From: UBA9980 sp964436235
Lineage (GTDB): Bacteria; Muiribacteriota; UBA9980
DNA: 64,000 nt
Direction: 5' to 3'
Assembly: GCA_964436235.1 (NCBI GenBank)
Contig: CAYTCW010000005.1
Span: forward strand, 3,853 to 67,852
In this document: positions 1 through 8,098 of the stretch, one piece after another
Position numbering within the stretch: position 1 is the first letter of the stretch
How the letters are laid out: each line of letters opens with the position of its first letter
Notes under the pieces: model-generated
What the model saw: the letters and a program-made list of their open reading frames with translations, nothing else
Database searches by the model: none
What the model was told of the DNA's origin: nothing
Position numbers and translations under genes: made by a program

Positions 1-1083
1 GCCTTTAACCTCAAAAAGCGGAACGACCGTAGGGACCCCATTTTTAATAATAAGCTGGCCGCTGATAATCGCCTGAAAAAAATATCCGTCAGCGGTTATA
101 TCCACATTTTTTCCTTTGACCATTTTAGCGTCTTTAGGGGCTTTTGCCTTAATAGGCTCGTTAAAAACATTAAAACCGTCGACGCCTGGCACCGGATCGA
201 TCTTTTCGCCGATGATTTCCCCCGCGTTAACGGTGTTTATCTTTAGTATTTTATGGTAATCGACATTGCCTTTGTCATCGATTTCAATTTCAATTTTTTT
301 GGATTCCGTTTCGAAATTCCACTTGATATAACCGTCTTCGCCTGCTACAGGTTGTTTGCCCGATGCCACTATTACCGCTTCGTCGTACTTTTTCGAATTT
401 ACCATTTTATTAATGGCTTCGTAATCAGGGGCCACTTTAATGCCGTTATTAGACAGGGCCATCTGGATTTTTCCGACCGACATATCTTCGCCTCCGTTAA
501 AAGGAGGATCGCACAATACCGAGGCGCTCATCTTGCCCTTGTCGATTATTATTCTCACATTACAATCGCGAACTAATTTGAAATTAGCAGGAATCGAAGC
601 CGGCGGGCATATTTTAACGGGAGTGCCATGAAAAGCAGCCGTAACGGCCTGTCTTACCGCGTCACTTTCGAACTGCTTCAAGCCGGCTTTTCTTAAATCT
701 TCCATTATTTTATCGGCTTTAAGAGGCCGGCCGGCGCCCTGCGGCCCGCTTACGATTATATACATCGCTTCTTCTATTATCGAAAGTCTGAAAAAGCCGT
801 CAACAGGGGGGATTTTAGGCTGTTCTTCAGCTTCTGAGGGCTTTTCGGCGGCTCCGCCGGTATCCTGAGCCTGCGAAGCCCCGTCGCCATCTTCAGCGTC
901 TTTTAAAGACTTAAGTTTCAATTCCACTTTGAAAGGTTTGCCAAAAAAGCCGAGAAACGAAGGCGAGCCTTCTTCGACGAGGATCACTTCGACTTCGGAT
1001 AATGAAACTCCAAGGCTGTTTAAACCTTTTTCAACCGCTTTTTGCTTTGTTTCGCCTTCGAATATTTTTCTTTCTTCACTCAT
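1..1083 (-). CDS. fapA: FapA-like protein (DUF342) with N-terminal Jag_N domain, partial
   Basis: The frame is open from an ATG at 1083 to the left edge (361 codons), so the C-terminus lies outside the window. Residues 1-58 resemble a Jag_N domain, with a GFFGKP motif near residues 45-50. An acidic low-complexity linker follows (about 66-95), then the FapA/DUF342 region, with the SGQLIIKNG segment of the beta-helix part near the edge. FapA proteins are polymer-like cytoplasmic factors tied to flagellar assembly and cell-surface regulation; the exact role is not established. The gene lies 58 nt downstream of the sigma-28 gene on the same strand, an arrangement common in flagellar operons. I see no clear Shine-Dalgarno site before the chosen ATG. 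Confidence 0.8.
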   Translation of the reverse strand, partial: MSEERKIFEGETKQKAVEKGLNSLGVSLSEVEVILVEEGSPSFLGFFGKPFKVELKLKSLKDAEDGDGASQAQDTGGAAEKPSEAEEQPKIPPVDGFFRLSIIEEAMYIIVSGPQGAGRPLKADKIMEDLRKAGLKQFESDAVRQAVTAAFHGTPVKICPPASIPANFKLVRDCNVRIIIDKGKMSASVLCDPPFNGGEDMSVGKIQMALSNNGIKVAPDYEAINKMVNSKKYDEAVIVASGKQPVAGEDGYIKWNFETESKKIEIEIDDKGNVDYHKILKINTVNAGEIIGEKIDPVPGVDGFNVFNEPIKAKAPKDAKMVKGKNVDITADGYFFQAIISGQLIIKNGVPTVVPLFEVKG

Positions 1084-1141
1084 AACAAACAACCACAATC
1101 AATAATTTTTAAAAAACGATTTTACTTGGCTAAGCGGAGGT

Positions 1142-1951
1142 TTACTTCTCGCCGCTCATTTTAGCGCCTTTTTTTACCGCCGAAAGTTTAGCGCGCAGTT
1201 TCAATATCGCCTTGGTATGAAGCTGAGAAACTCTCGAATCGGAAACGTTGAGAATCGCCCCGATTTCTTTGAGCGTCATTTCTTCGTAATAATAAAGCGT
1301 CAGCACCAACTTTTCGCGTTCGGCAAGCGCATTGATGGCCTTAACGAGCATCTGCTTCATTTCTTTCTGCTCGATCTGATTCTGGGGATTATCGTTATCG
1401 CTCGCAGGCACGCTGTCGCCGACGGTCACTCCGTCGTCTTCGGAATACAGAAGATCGTCGAGAGAAAGCAGAAAAGAACCGCGCGTATCTTTATACCAGT
1501 CGTAAAGCTCTTCGAGCGAGATCTTCATATATCCTGCTATTTCTTCATCGGTTGCCGCCCTGCCAAGGCTGTTTTCAAGATAAACATAGGCTTTTTCAAG
1601 CTGGCGGGCTTTCTGGCGAACGGAACGCGGAGTCCAGTCGAGTTTTCTTAACTCGTCGAGTATGGAACCGCGAATTCTTGTCTGGGCATAGGTTTTAAAC
1701 TGAATCTGACGCTGGGGCTCGAATTTTTCGATAGCGTCGATCAACCCGAATATCCCGTAACCATAAAGATCTTCAACCTCTACGTTAGGCGGAAGTCCCA
1801 TCGCTACGCGATTGGCGATATATTTTACATACGGAGTATATTTTAATATCAGCTGTTCTCTGATTTTAGGATCGTGAGAGTGTTTATACTTCTGCCACAG
1901 CTCATAATCCTTATCGACTTCACACAAGCTCGGAACCCCCTTAGTGATCAT
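1142..1951 (-). CDS. fliA: RNA polymerase sigma factor, FliA/WhiG (sigma-28) family
   Basis: This 269-residue protein has the group 3 sigma factor layout. Region 2 (about 34-110) carries the DLYGYGIFGLIDAIEKF and FKTYAQTRIRGSILDELR blocks typical of FliA/WhiG. Region 3 spans about 112-165. Region 4 (about 208-255) has the LKEIGAILNVSDSRVSQLH helix-turn-helix. Sigma-28 factors direct core polymerase to flagellar, chemotaxis and related promoters with TAAA-N15-GCCGATAA. A good match to that promoter occurs in this same window at 48945-48971. The gene has its own sigma-70-like promoter (1980-2008) just after the pth stop, and fapA follows it. No anti-sigma FlgM gene is visible here. Confidence 0.93.
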   Translation of the reverse strand: MITKGVPSLCEVDKDYELWQKYKHSHDPKIREQLILKYTPYVKYIANRVAMGLPPNVEVEDLYGYGIFGLIDAIEKFEPQRQIQFKTYAQTRIRGSILDELRKLDWTPRSVRQKARQLEKAYVYLENSLGRAATDEEIAGYMKISLEELYDWYKDTRGSFLLSLDDLLYSEDDGVTVGDSVPASDNDNPQNQIEQKEMKQMLVKAINALAEREKLVLTLYYYEEMTLKEIGAILNVSDSRVSQLHTKAILKLRAKLSAVKKGAKMSGEK

Positions 1952-1979
1952 ATATAACCGAACACACGGTACATAGATC

Positions 1980-2008
1980 AGTTTACATTAATTTTAACGA
2001 TTTGTCAA
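1980..2008 (-). promoter_or_regulatory. sigma-70-type promoter of the sigma-28 gene
   Basis: On the minus strand TTGACA (2003-2008) and TAAACT (1980-1985) are separated by 17 nt. The element begins directly after the pth stop codon, and its -10 hexamer ends 28 nt before the sigma-factor ATG. It suggests the sigma gene can be transcribed independently of pth. Sequence match only. Confidence 0.6.
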
Positions 2009-2581
2009 TTATATAATTATTTTATTATTAAAATTATTCATGGCAAACTCGATACCCTTTAGCATAAAAGCGTTAACTGCGTCCGAACAGCAGTCGAGAA
2101 GTTCGTTCATTTTAGACTGCTGAGCGGTCGAAAAGTTCTCCAGAACGTAATCGGCAAGATCTTTGCCGCCGGGATCGGAGTCGATGCCTACGCGAAGCCG
2201 GGCGATCTTATTAGTTTGAAGATTATGAAATATGGATTTAAGCCCGTTGTGCCCGCCGTCCGAACCATCGCAGCGAAGGCGAAGTTTTGAAAACGGCAGG
2301 CTGGCGTCGTCGCATATAATTATAATTTTATCAAGCTCTATTTTAAAATAATGAACCATATCTCGAACGCATTCCCCCGATAAATTCATATAAGTCTGAG
2401 GCTTAAGCGCTATAAATTCAACACCGTTTTTCTTCATGCTCAGATACTCGCCTTTGAATTTATTACTAAACTGTCCGCCTCCGTAAGATTCGACGAGTCT
2501 GTCAAGAGCCATAAATCCTATATTATGCCTGGTTTTTAAATATTTACGCCCGGGATTTCCGAGCCCGCAAATCAAATGCAA
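2009..2581 (-). CDS. pth: Peptidyl-tRNA hydrolase
   Basis: The 190-residue length is normal for bacterial Pth, which cleaves the ester between tRNA and peptide in peptidyl-tRNAs released from stalled ribosomes. The N-terminal GLGNPG motif (6-11) contains Asn9, and TRHNIGF contains the catalytic His19. The KPQTYMNLSGE block and the acidic CDD motif follow, then GGHNGLKS. It lies downstream of glmU-prs and a TPR gene on the same strand, echoing the Bacillus prs-ctc-pth order, except that a TPR gene occupies the place of ctc/rplY. The 58 nt between it and the TPR gene show no terminator. Confidence 0.95.
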   Translation of the reverse strand: MHLICGLGNPGRKYLKTRHNIGFMALDRLVESYGGGQFSNKFKGEYLSMKKNGVEFIALKPQTYMNLSGECVRDMVHYFKIELDKIIIICDDASLPFSKLRLRCDGSDGGHNGLKSIFHNLQTNKIARLRVGIDSDPGGKDLADYVLENFSTAQQSKMNELLDCCSDAVNAFMLKGIEFAMNNFNNKIII

Positions 2582-2639
2582 TGTAATCTCTCCAATTAAA
2601 ATTTAATTCAAAACCGTTGAATTTAGAAAGATAAAACAA

Positions 2640-4916
2640 CTAACGCGCGCGCTTTTTAAATTTTATCTTATCTATTTTTAACTTGATCTCCTCTTTTATC
2701 ACGGCATTCGGGGCGCGCCCCAGAGCTTCGTGATAAGCAATTTCGGCGTCTTCTATATTTTTTTGATAATAACACGCATCGCCTAAAAGCATTAATATTT
2801 CAGCGTCCTGCGGGTTAAAAATATTGGCGGCCCGGAAATACTCTTCAGCCCTTACGAAATTATTGCGCTTTAAATATATTCTGCCGAGCTGAAGATAAGC
2901 ATTATAATTCGAACGCTCCTTAGCTATTATAAGTTTATAAGCCTCGATGGCGCGGTTATATTTTTTCAAACCGCCGAGAGCGAGGGAATAAATTTCAAGA
3001 ACGCGGGGCGTTATATCGGATTTATTGGCGGTTAAAATATCGCCGGCCTTTTCGACCGCCCTATACATCTGGTTTTCGTGAAGCATCATAAATAGTTTAT
3101 AAAGATTTTCTTCAGCTTCAGGCTTGATCTCGCTAAATCCGGTTTCGTCGGTGTCGGAGGCCGGCACATCATTAATTTCGGCGAGCGCGAGATTTGCGGC
3201 GTCGGCCTCCTGCTGGCTTTTCGCGTTTTTAACGATCGATTCGCTCACGACCCTCGCGCTTATATAAGCTCCGCGCTCCCTGAGCATAGCGGCGTACTCA
3301 AATTTAACCGCCGCATCGCCGGGGTTTTTATTGATGTATTTAAGATAAAACTCGCGCGATAGAATATTAAGTTCGACAGCGGCGAAGGCGCGGGCAAGTT
3401 CGAGCTGGATAGCTATATTGGATTTAATCGAATCGAGCCTCAACAAATAATAAGCGTATTCAACCATATTGCCCGAATTTTTCGCGCTGCGCGCTAAGTA
3501 AAGATTGGCGTCGAAAGAATCGGGGTTTATTTTTATTATTTCTTTTAATTTCGTTTCGGCGCGGGCGTAATCCTGATCGTTAAAATAAGCGATAGCCACG
3601 TTCAGTAAAGTTTTTTCGTTATCGTAACTTATCAGCCGGTCGGTCGGAACCAGCCCCAGACGCCTTTTAATCATCTTCGCATAATTTCCGTCAGGGGCTA
3701 TTTTAAGAATACTATCGGCGAGCGACATGAATTTATCATAATTTCCAGCCTTATTTGAAGAAAGCGCGTAAAAATAAAGCAGCCTCGCGTTCTGCGGCGC
3801 TATGCTGACGGCCTCATCGAAATACTTCGCGGCCGATTCGTAGTCTTTGATCTGGGTATAATAAACCGCCAGGGATATGTAATTATCTAGATAATCACGA
3901 TCACAGGATATGCCGTTGGTAAAAAAAACGACGGCCTCGTCCTTTTTTTTCATCCTGGCCCATAAAACACCGATATCATGTAAAAGTTTAGCATCAGTGA
4001 GAGTTTCGGGATTAATGGCGTTCAAATACATCAAAGCGTCATTGTTTTTTTTCAATTTATACATGATGTAGGCCATCAGATAATTAGCTTCGTTGTCCGA
4101 AGGATCCGATTCAAGAGCAGCGAATATTAAATTCGAAGCCTTGGAATATTCTTTTTTTATAATATACTGGCAAGCGCTTCTCTTGCAGGTCGATACATCC
4201 GGAACCGCCCGCTGATCGATAAAATTTTCGCTTCCGGATTTAAAGGGAATATTGTTTTTTATGGTCGCCGAAAATTTTTCTTCGTCTTCGGCGTATATCT
4301 CTTCACCATCGGAAAGCCCACCGTTTTCGTTATCGATTAAAACCGCTTTATCATCGACCGCCGGCCGGACTTCCACTGCAGCCGAATCTGCGGAAGGAAA
4401 GCCCGAAGCCGGGGCGTCCAATAAGGAACCCTGAATTTTTAAAACCGGCTGCCCGCTCTTGCGATTTAATTCATTCAATCTTCTTCTGGCGTTGAAATTG
4501 TAAGGATCGGCCATGGCGGCCATTTCAAGATGATAAACGGCCTTTTGTAAATTACCTGCTTTCCCGCATAAATCGGAAAAACTGATATGCGCTTCGGCAT
4601 TTTTTATATCATTTTCAATTATTTCGTTCAGGGCGTTTTCAATCGCGGCCTCGTCAGCCGCGCTTAAAACATTCTGCAGTGAAATAAAACGCCTTAATTT
4701 TTCGTGGGCGGCCGGACCCGCTCCGGCCGTTGATATTTCGTTTAAAATTACGGGCAGCGATTGCGAGAACTGGTTTTGCAAAGCGGACGCGCCGTCCGGA
4801 GACTGCCGGGCATCGAACGCTAAAGCCGCCGCCTTTAAAATAAAAATCGTCAAAACCGCAAAAACGGCTAACGCTATATTAAGTTTAGTTAAACGCTCAT
4901 ACAATTTATTTTTCAT
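2640..4916 (-). CDS. Membrane-anchored TPR protein
   Basis: The protein has about 758 residues. A hydrophobic segment near residues 9-33 is a membrane anchor or uncleaved signal. Residues roughly 70-150 and from about 240 to the end consist of many degenerate 34-residue TPR motifs, the last ones clear (AYLQLGRIYLKRNNF, then ILMLLGDACYYQKN). A low-complexity acidic linker separates the two TPR blocks. TPR arrays are protein-docking scaffolds, but the partner here is unknown. A TTG at 4925 would overlap the prs stop by 8 nt; I prefer the ATG at 4916, three codons later, though neither has a good ribosome site. The position between prs and pth suggests co-transcription. Confidence 0.75.
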   Translation of the reverse strand: MKNKLYERLTKLNIALAVFAVLTIFILKAAALAFDARQSPDGASALQNQFSQSLPVILNEISTAGAGPAAHEKLRRFISLQNVLSAADEAAIENALNEIIENDIKNAEAHISFSDLCGKAGNLQKAVYHLEMAAMADPYNFNARRRLNELNRKSGQPVLKIQGSLLDAPASGFPSADSAAVEVRPAVDDKAVLIDNENGGLSDGEEIYAEDEEKFSATIKNNIPFKSGSENFIDQRAVPDVSTCKRSACQYIIKKEYSKASNLIFAALESDPSDNEANYLMAYIMYKLKKNNDALMYLNAINPETLTDAKLLHDIGVLWARMKKKDEAVVFFTNGISCDRDYLDNYISLAVYYTQIKDYESAAKYFDEAVSIAPQNARLLYFYALSSNKAGNYDKFMSLADSILKIAPDGNYAKMIKRRLGLVPTDRLISYDNEKTLLNVAIAYFNDQDYARAETKLKEIIKINPDSFDANLYLARSAKNSGNMVEYAYYLLRLDSIKSNIAIQLELARAFAAVELNILSREFYLKYINKNPGDAAVKFEYAAMLRERGAYISARVVSESIVKNAKSQQEADAANLALAEINDVPASDTDETGFSEIKPEAEENLYKLFMMLHENQMYRAVEKAGDILTANKSDITPRVLEIYSLALGGLKKYNRAIEAYKLIIAKERSNYNAYLQLGRIYLKRNNFVRAEEYFRAANIFNPQDAEILMLLGDACYYQKNIEDAEIAYHEALGRAPNAVIKEEIKLKIDKIKFKKRAR

Positions 4917-4917
4917 T

Positions 4918-5871
4918 TTATTCAAAAAGGCTTGAAACCGGAACTTCGTTATGTATTCTGTGTATGACTTCCGAAATCAGCGGCGCTACGGACAGAACCG
5001 TCAAATTCGAAAATCTTTTTTCTTCAGGTATGATTATCGAATTAGTGACGATAATTTCTTTAACCGGCGCTTTTCTAAGCCGATCATAAGCCGGCCCCGA
5101 AAATATAGCGTGCGTCGCCGCCACATAAATTTCCTTAGCGCCGTTTTCGGCAAGCATGGCCGCCGAAGCGGATATAGTGCCGGCCGTGTCGATTATATCG
5201 TCAACGAGAATCGCCTTTTTATTTTTAACGTCGCCTATCAGATTCATGCTTTCGGCCACGTTCGGCTTCGGCCTTCTTTTATCGATAATGGCGATAGTGG
5301 TATCTAAACGCTTGCCGTAAGCCCTGGCGCGCCCCACGCCGCCCGCATCAGGAGATACTACTACGAATTCATTCGGATCAGCGGCCTTTGTTTTAAGATA
5401 ATCGCAAATAATAGGAAGCGAGGTGAGATGATCGACCGGAATATCGAAGAATCCCTGAATTGCCCAGGCGTGAAGGTCGAAAGTCATAATACGGTCCGCA
5501 CCCGCTTTAGTAAGAAGATTAGCCACGAGTTTAGCGGTGATCGGCTCGCGCCCCGAAGTCTTTTTTTCCTGGCGGCTGTATCCGTAATAAGGCACTACCG
5601 CAGTAACTTTTGCGGCCGAAGCGCGTTTAAGGGCGTCGATTATTATAAGAAGTTTCATCAAAGATTCATTGACCGGCGGCGCCGTCGGCTGAATTATAAA
5701 CACATGCGCGCCGCGGACGCTTTCGCCTATTTTAACGTGGGTTTCACCGTCTAAAAAATTGGAAACGACCACGTCTCCTTTTTCCACGCCCAGATGCCTG
5801 CATACTTCCAAAGCCAGAGGTGAATTAGCCGTTCCGTCGAATACCCTCAATTTTCTTTTGCCGTCCGTCAT
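4918..5871 (-). CDS. prs: Ribose-phosphate pyrophosphokinase (PRPP synthase)
   Basis: The 317-residue length fits the class I family, which makes PRPP from ribose-5-phosphate and ATP for nucleotide, histidine and tryptophan synthesis. Visible motifs are the ATP-side FLDGE near residue 40, YYGYSRQEKKTSGREP (the mobile catalytic loop, about 94-109), DLHAWAIQGFF with the conserved His, and the PRPP-binding loop VDDIIDTAGT near 220. Most homologues have RQDRK where this has RQEKK. The ATG lies 2 nt after the glmU stop, so the two genes are almost certainly co-transcribed. Confidence 0.97.
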   Translation of the reverse strand: MTDGKRKLRVFDGTANSPLALEVCRHLGVEKGDVVVSNFLDGETHVKIGESVRGAHVFIIQPTAPPVNESLMKLLIIIDALKRASAAKVTAVVPYYGYSRQEKKTSGREPITAKLVANLLTKAGADRIMTFDLHAWAIQGFFDIPVDHLTSLPIICDYLKTKAADPNEFVVVSPDAGGVGRARAYGKRLDTTIAIIDKRRPKPNVAESMNLIGDVKNKKAILVDDIIDTAGTISASAAMLAENGAKEIYVAATHAIFSGPAYDRLRKAPVKEIIVTNSIIIPEEKRFSNLTVLSVAPLISEVIHRIHNEVPVSSLFE

Positions 5872-5873
5872 TT

Positions 5874-7292
5874 TTACGCTCCAGTCGTTTCCTGATTTTT
5901 TTCTTCTTTTTTAACGGGCCGTTTTTTCATATAACCTTCTTTAATGACAAGAACGCTTCTGGCTATAGCCAGCGCGCCGGGCGCCACGTTTTTGTTAACG
6001 ACCGACCCTGCCGCCACGAGTGCGCCCTCGCCAATTGTAACAGGCGCCACTAAAGAAGAATTCGAGCCTATAAACGCCCCGTTTTCTATTATGGTTTTAT
6101 TTTTATTAACTCCGTCGTAATTGCAGGTTATGGTACCAGCGCCAATATTACAGCCAGACCCTATTTCGGCGTCGCCTATATAAGCCAGGTGATTGGCTTT
6201 AGACCCTTCGCCTATAAATGATTTTTTCACTTCGACGAAATTTCCGATATGGACCTTATCGCACAATTTGGCGCCAGGCCTCAAATGAGAGTAAGGTCCG
6301 ACGATCGCACCGCGGCCGACTTCGGAATTTTCCACAACGCTGTAAAAAACCTTGGCGTTGTCGAGCACGGCTGAATCGATAATATATGAAGCCGGACCGA
6401 CGATGGCGCCCGAAGAAATTTTTGAGCGGCCGTGTATATAAGTTCCCGGATGTATTGTTACGTCATTTTCGATTTCAACCCCGGCGTCGATATAAGTATT
6501 ATCCGGGTCTATGATTGTAACGCCGTTTATCATGTGATTTTTATTTATACGCAGGCGCATCGCGCGGCCGGCGGCGGCGAGTTCATAGCGATTGTTAATG
6601 CCGGCCGTCAGGCTGGAATCGCGTTCAAAGCACGCCGCTACGCTTAAAGCCGATGAATTGAAAATAGAAATAGTATCGGTAAGATAATACTCCTTCTGGT
6701 CGTTATTATTATCGAGCTTATCGAGGGCGTCTAAAAGTTTTTGCGTCGAAAAAACATATACGCCCGTATTTATCTCGTCAATTTTTTTTATTTCTCCGCT
6801 TGCGTCGCGTTCTTCGACTATCGCGGCGATGCCGCCCGCTTGGTTTCGCACGATACGGCCGTAACCTTTAGGTTCTGCGACTTTCGTAGTAAGCACGGCC
6901 GCAGCAGCGCCGCTTTTTTTATAAATTTCGACAAGATTTTCAAGAGGCTGCTTAGTTAAAAGAGGAGTGTCGCCGCACAGAACGAAAGATATGCCGCCGC
7001 GGCCGGCAAGAACTTCGCGGGCCTGCATTACGGCATGTCCTGTCCCCTTCTGCTCGCTTTGAGTAACGAATTCGAAACCCGGATAATCGCCGTGATATTT
7101 CTTTATACTTTCAATGACTAACTCTTTTGAATGACCGACGACTACGACGATCTTAGAGGGGCTTACCCCGCGAACCGCTCTTATGACATGCGATATCATA
7201 GGCTCGCCGGCCACATCGAAGACGACTTTAGAATATTTAGATTTCATCCGCGTACCCAATCCCGCGGCAAGAATGACTGCAAATATATCCAT
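5874..7292 (-). CDS. glmU: Bifunctional UDP-GlcNAc pyrophosphorylase / GlcN-1-P acetyltransferase
   Basis: GlmU acetylates glucosamine-1-phosphate and then uridylylates it to UDP-GlcNAc for peptidoglycan and envelope glycans. The N-terminal half has LAAGLGTRMKS, GTGHAVMQA, LCGDTPLL and NTGVYVF. The C-terminal half is a left-handed beta-helix of hexapeptide repeats, including the NHLAYIGD block with the catalytic His and GAGTITCNYDG. I start at the ATG at 7292 (472 residues) because MDIFAVILAAG then begins the nucleotide-binding strand and a GGAG lies 14 nt upstream. A TTG at 7316 would add eight residues. A Lys-rich tail extends slightly beyond the usual length of about 456. Confidence 0.95.
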   Translation of the reverse strand: MDIFAVILAAGLGTRMKSKYSKVVFDVAGEPMISHVIRAVRGVSPSKIVVVVGHSKELVIESIKKYHGDYPGFEFVTQSEQKGTGHAVMQAREVLAGRGGISFVLCGDTPLLTKQPLENLVEIYKKSGAAAAVLTTKVAEPKGYGRIVRNQAGGIAAIVEERDASGEIKKIDEINTGVYVFSTQKLLDALDKLDNNNDQKEYYLTDTISIFNSSALSVAACFERDSSLTAGINNRYELAAAGRAMRLRINKNHMINGVTIIDPDNTYIDAGVEIENDVTIHPGTYIHGRSKISSGAIVGPASYIIDSAVLDNAKVFYSVVENSEVGRGAIVGPYSHLRPGAKLCDKVHIGNFVEVKKSFIGEGSKANHLAYIGDAEIGSGCNIGAGTITCNYDGVNKNKTIIENGAFIGSNSSLVAPVTIGEGALVAAGSVVNKNVAPGALAIARSVLVIKEGYMKKRPVKKEEKNQETTGA

Positions 7293-7372
7293 AATTAAAA
7301 ACACATCTCCAGACAAAAAACTTATTGACGATCGTAACGAATCGATAAATTAGTAATAGATAAATTAACGCC

Positions 7373-7425
7373 GGATAAAAAATAAATTGGGCAGATGCAG
7401 TTCTCATCTACCCAATTTATTTTTT
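7373..7425 (-). terminator. Rho-independent terminator after tRNA-Gln
   Basis: Arms at 7381-7397 and 7405-7421 form a stem of about 16 bp with one C/A mismatch and a 7-nt loop. On the minus strand the stem is followed by a T-rich run. It sits between tRNA-Gln and glmU, so the spoVG-tRNA transcript probably ends here and glmU needs its own promoter or readthrough. I do not see a convincing glmU promoter. Confidence 0.7.
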
Positions 7426-7434
7426 TATAAAAGG

Positions 7435-7506
7435 CTGGGGCGGGAGGATTCGAACCCACGGATGGCGGAACCAAAATCCGCTGCCTTACCGCTTGGCGAC
7501 GCCCCA
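7435..7506 (-). tRNA. tRNA-Gln (anticodon TTG)
   Basis: The minus strand folds as a tRNA. The acceptor arms are TGGGGCG and CGCCCCA with the U1-A72 pair typical of tRNA-Gln. The D arm is GCC/GGC, and the anticodon stem GCGGA/TCCGC encloses the loop TTTTGGT (anticodon TTG). The T loop is TTCGAAT. CCA is not encoded. The T stem is imperfect, with a T/C mismatch and a G-T wobble. The gene lies 12 nt downstream of spoVG and is followed by a terminator. Confidence 0.92.
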
Positions 7507-7518
7507 ACTTATTCATGA

Positions 7519-7824
7519 TTACATTGCTGCGGCCGTGGTTAACGGAGTTTCAATTAAATCTTTGACTTTATCGAACTCTAATAAAACAGCGCTCTGTATT
7601 TTTTCGCGAGTTTCAGTTATAATTGGATGAGCCGTATCTTTATAATCGCCGTTCGTAGTTTTGCGCGAAGGCATAGCCACGAAAAAGCCTTTTTTTCCTT
7701 CAATAACTTTTAAATCATGCACTACAAAAGCATTATCGATCGTAATCGACGCAAATGCTTTAAGTTTACCGTCACCGCTAACTTTTCTAACCCTTACTTC
7801 TGTAATGTTCAAATCATCCACCAT
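7519..7824 (-). CDS. spoVG: SpoVG family RNA/DNA-binding regulator
   Basis: This 101-residue protein has the SpoVG core: ITEVRVRKV at the start, then GKLKAFASITIDNAFVVHDLKV, GFFVAMPSRK, and DTAHPIITETREKI. SpoVG proteins are small nucleic-acid-binding regulators found in spore formers and also in many non-sporulating bacteria. A spoVG gene therefore does not prove sporulation. The length is close to the usual 85-100. It lies just upstream of tRNA-Gln and glmU, matching the spoVG-glmU linkage known in Bacillus. A possible -10 hexamer lies about 63 nt upstream. Confidence 0.95.
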   Translation of the reverse strand: MVDDLNITEVRVRKVSGDGKLKAFASITIDNAFVVHDLKVIEGKKGFFVAMPSRKTTNGDYKDTAHPIITETREKIQSAVLLEFDKVKDLIETPLTTAAAM

Positions 7825-7887
7825 CCTTTAAGCTAAACATAATTTGTTACGGCGCAGTTTGTTTTAACGCCTATTTCTTATATAAGT

Positions 7888-7893
7888 ATTATA
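7888..7893 (-). promoter_or_regulatory. Possible -10 box for spoVG
   Basis: A perfect TATAAT on the minus strand lies about 63 nt before the spoVG ATG. No good -35 hexamer is found at 16-18 nt, so the call is weak. The element is inside the 55-nt segment duplicated on both sides of the N gap. Confidence 0.3.
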
Positions 7894-7941
7894 ATTTTAT
7901 CACATTAAAAAATTAAAAGCAAGCTTTTTTTAAGCCGGAGC

Positions 7942-8041
7942 NNNNNNNNNNNNNNNNNNNNNNNNNNNNNNNNNNNNNNNNNNNNNNNNNNNNNNNNNNN
8001 NNNNNNNNNNNNNNNNNNNNNNNNNNNNNNNNNNNNNNNNN
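7942..8041. other. 100-N scaffold gap flanked by identical 55-nt ends
   Basis: Exactly 100 N join two contigs. The 55 nt before the gap (7887-7941) and the 55 nt after it (8042-8096) are identical. This is what a de Bruijn assembler leaves when adjacent contigs share one k-mer. The true sequence is probably a single copy of the 55 nt with no missing bases, so spoVG and the coiled-coil gene would be about 118 nt apart. Confidence 0.9.
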
Positions 8042-8098
8042 TATTATAATTTTATCACATTAAAAAATTAAAAGCAAGCTTTTTTTAAGCCGGAGCGG

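Noticed and set aside
7322..7516. 64-aa minus-strand ORF
   Set aside because: It reads through the tRNA-Gln gene and its terminator, so it is not a real gene.
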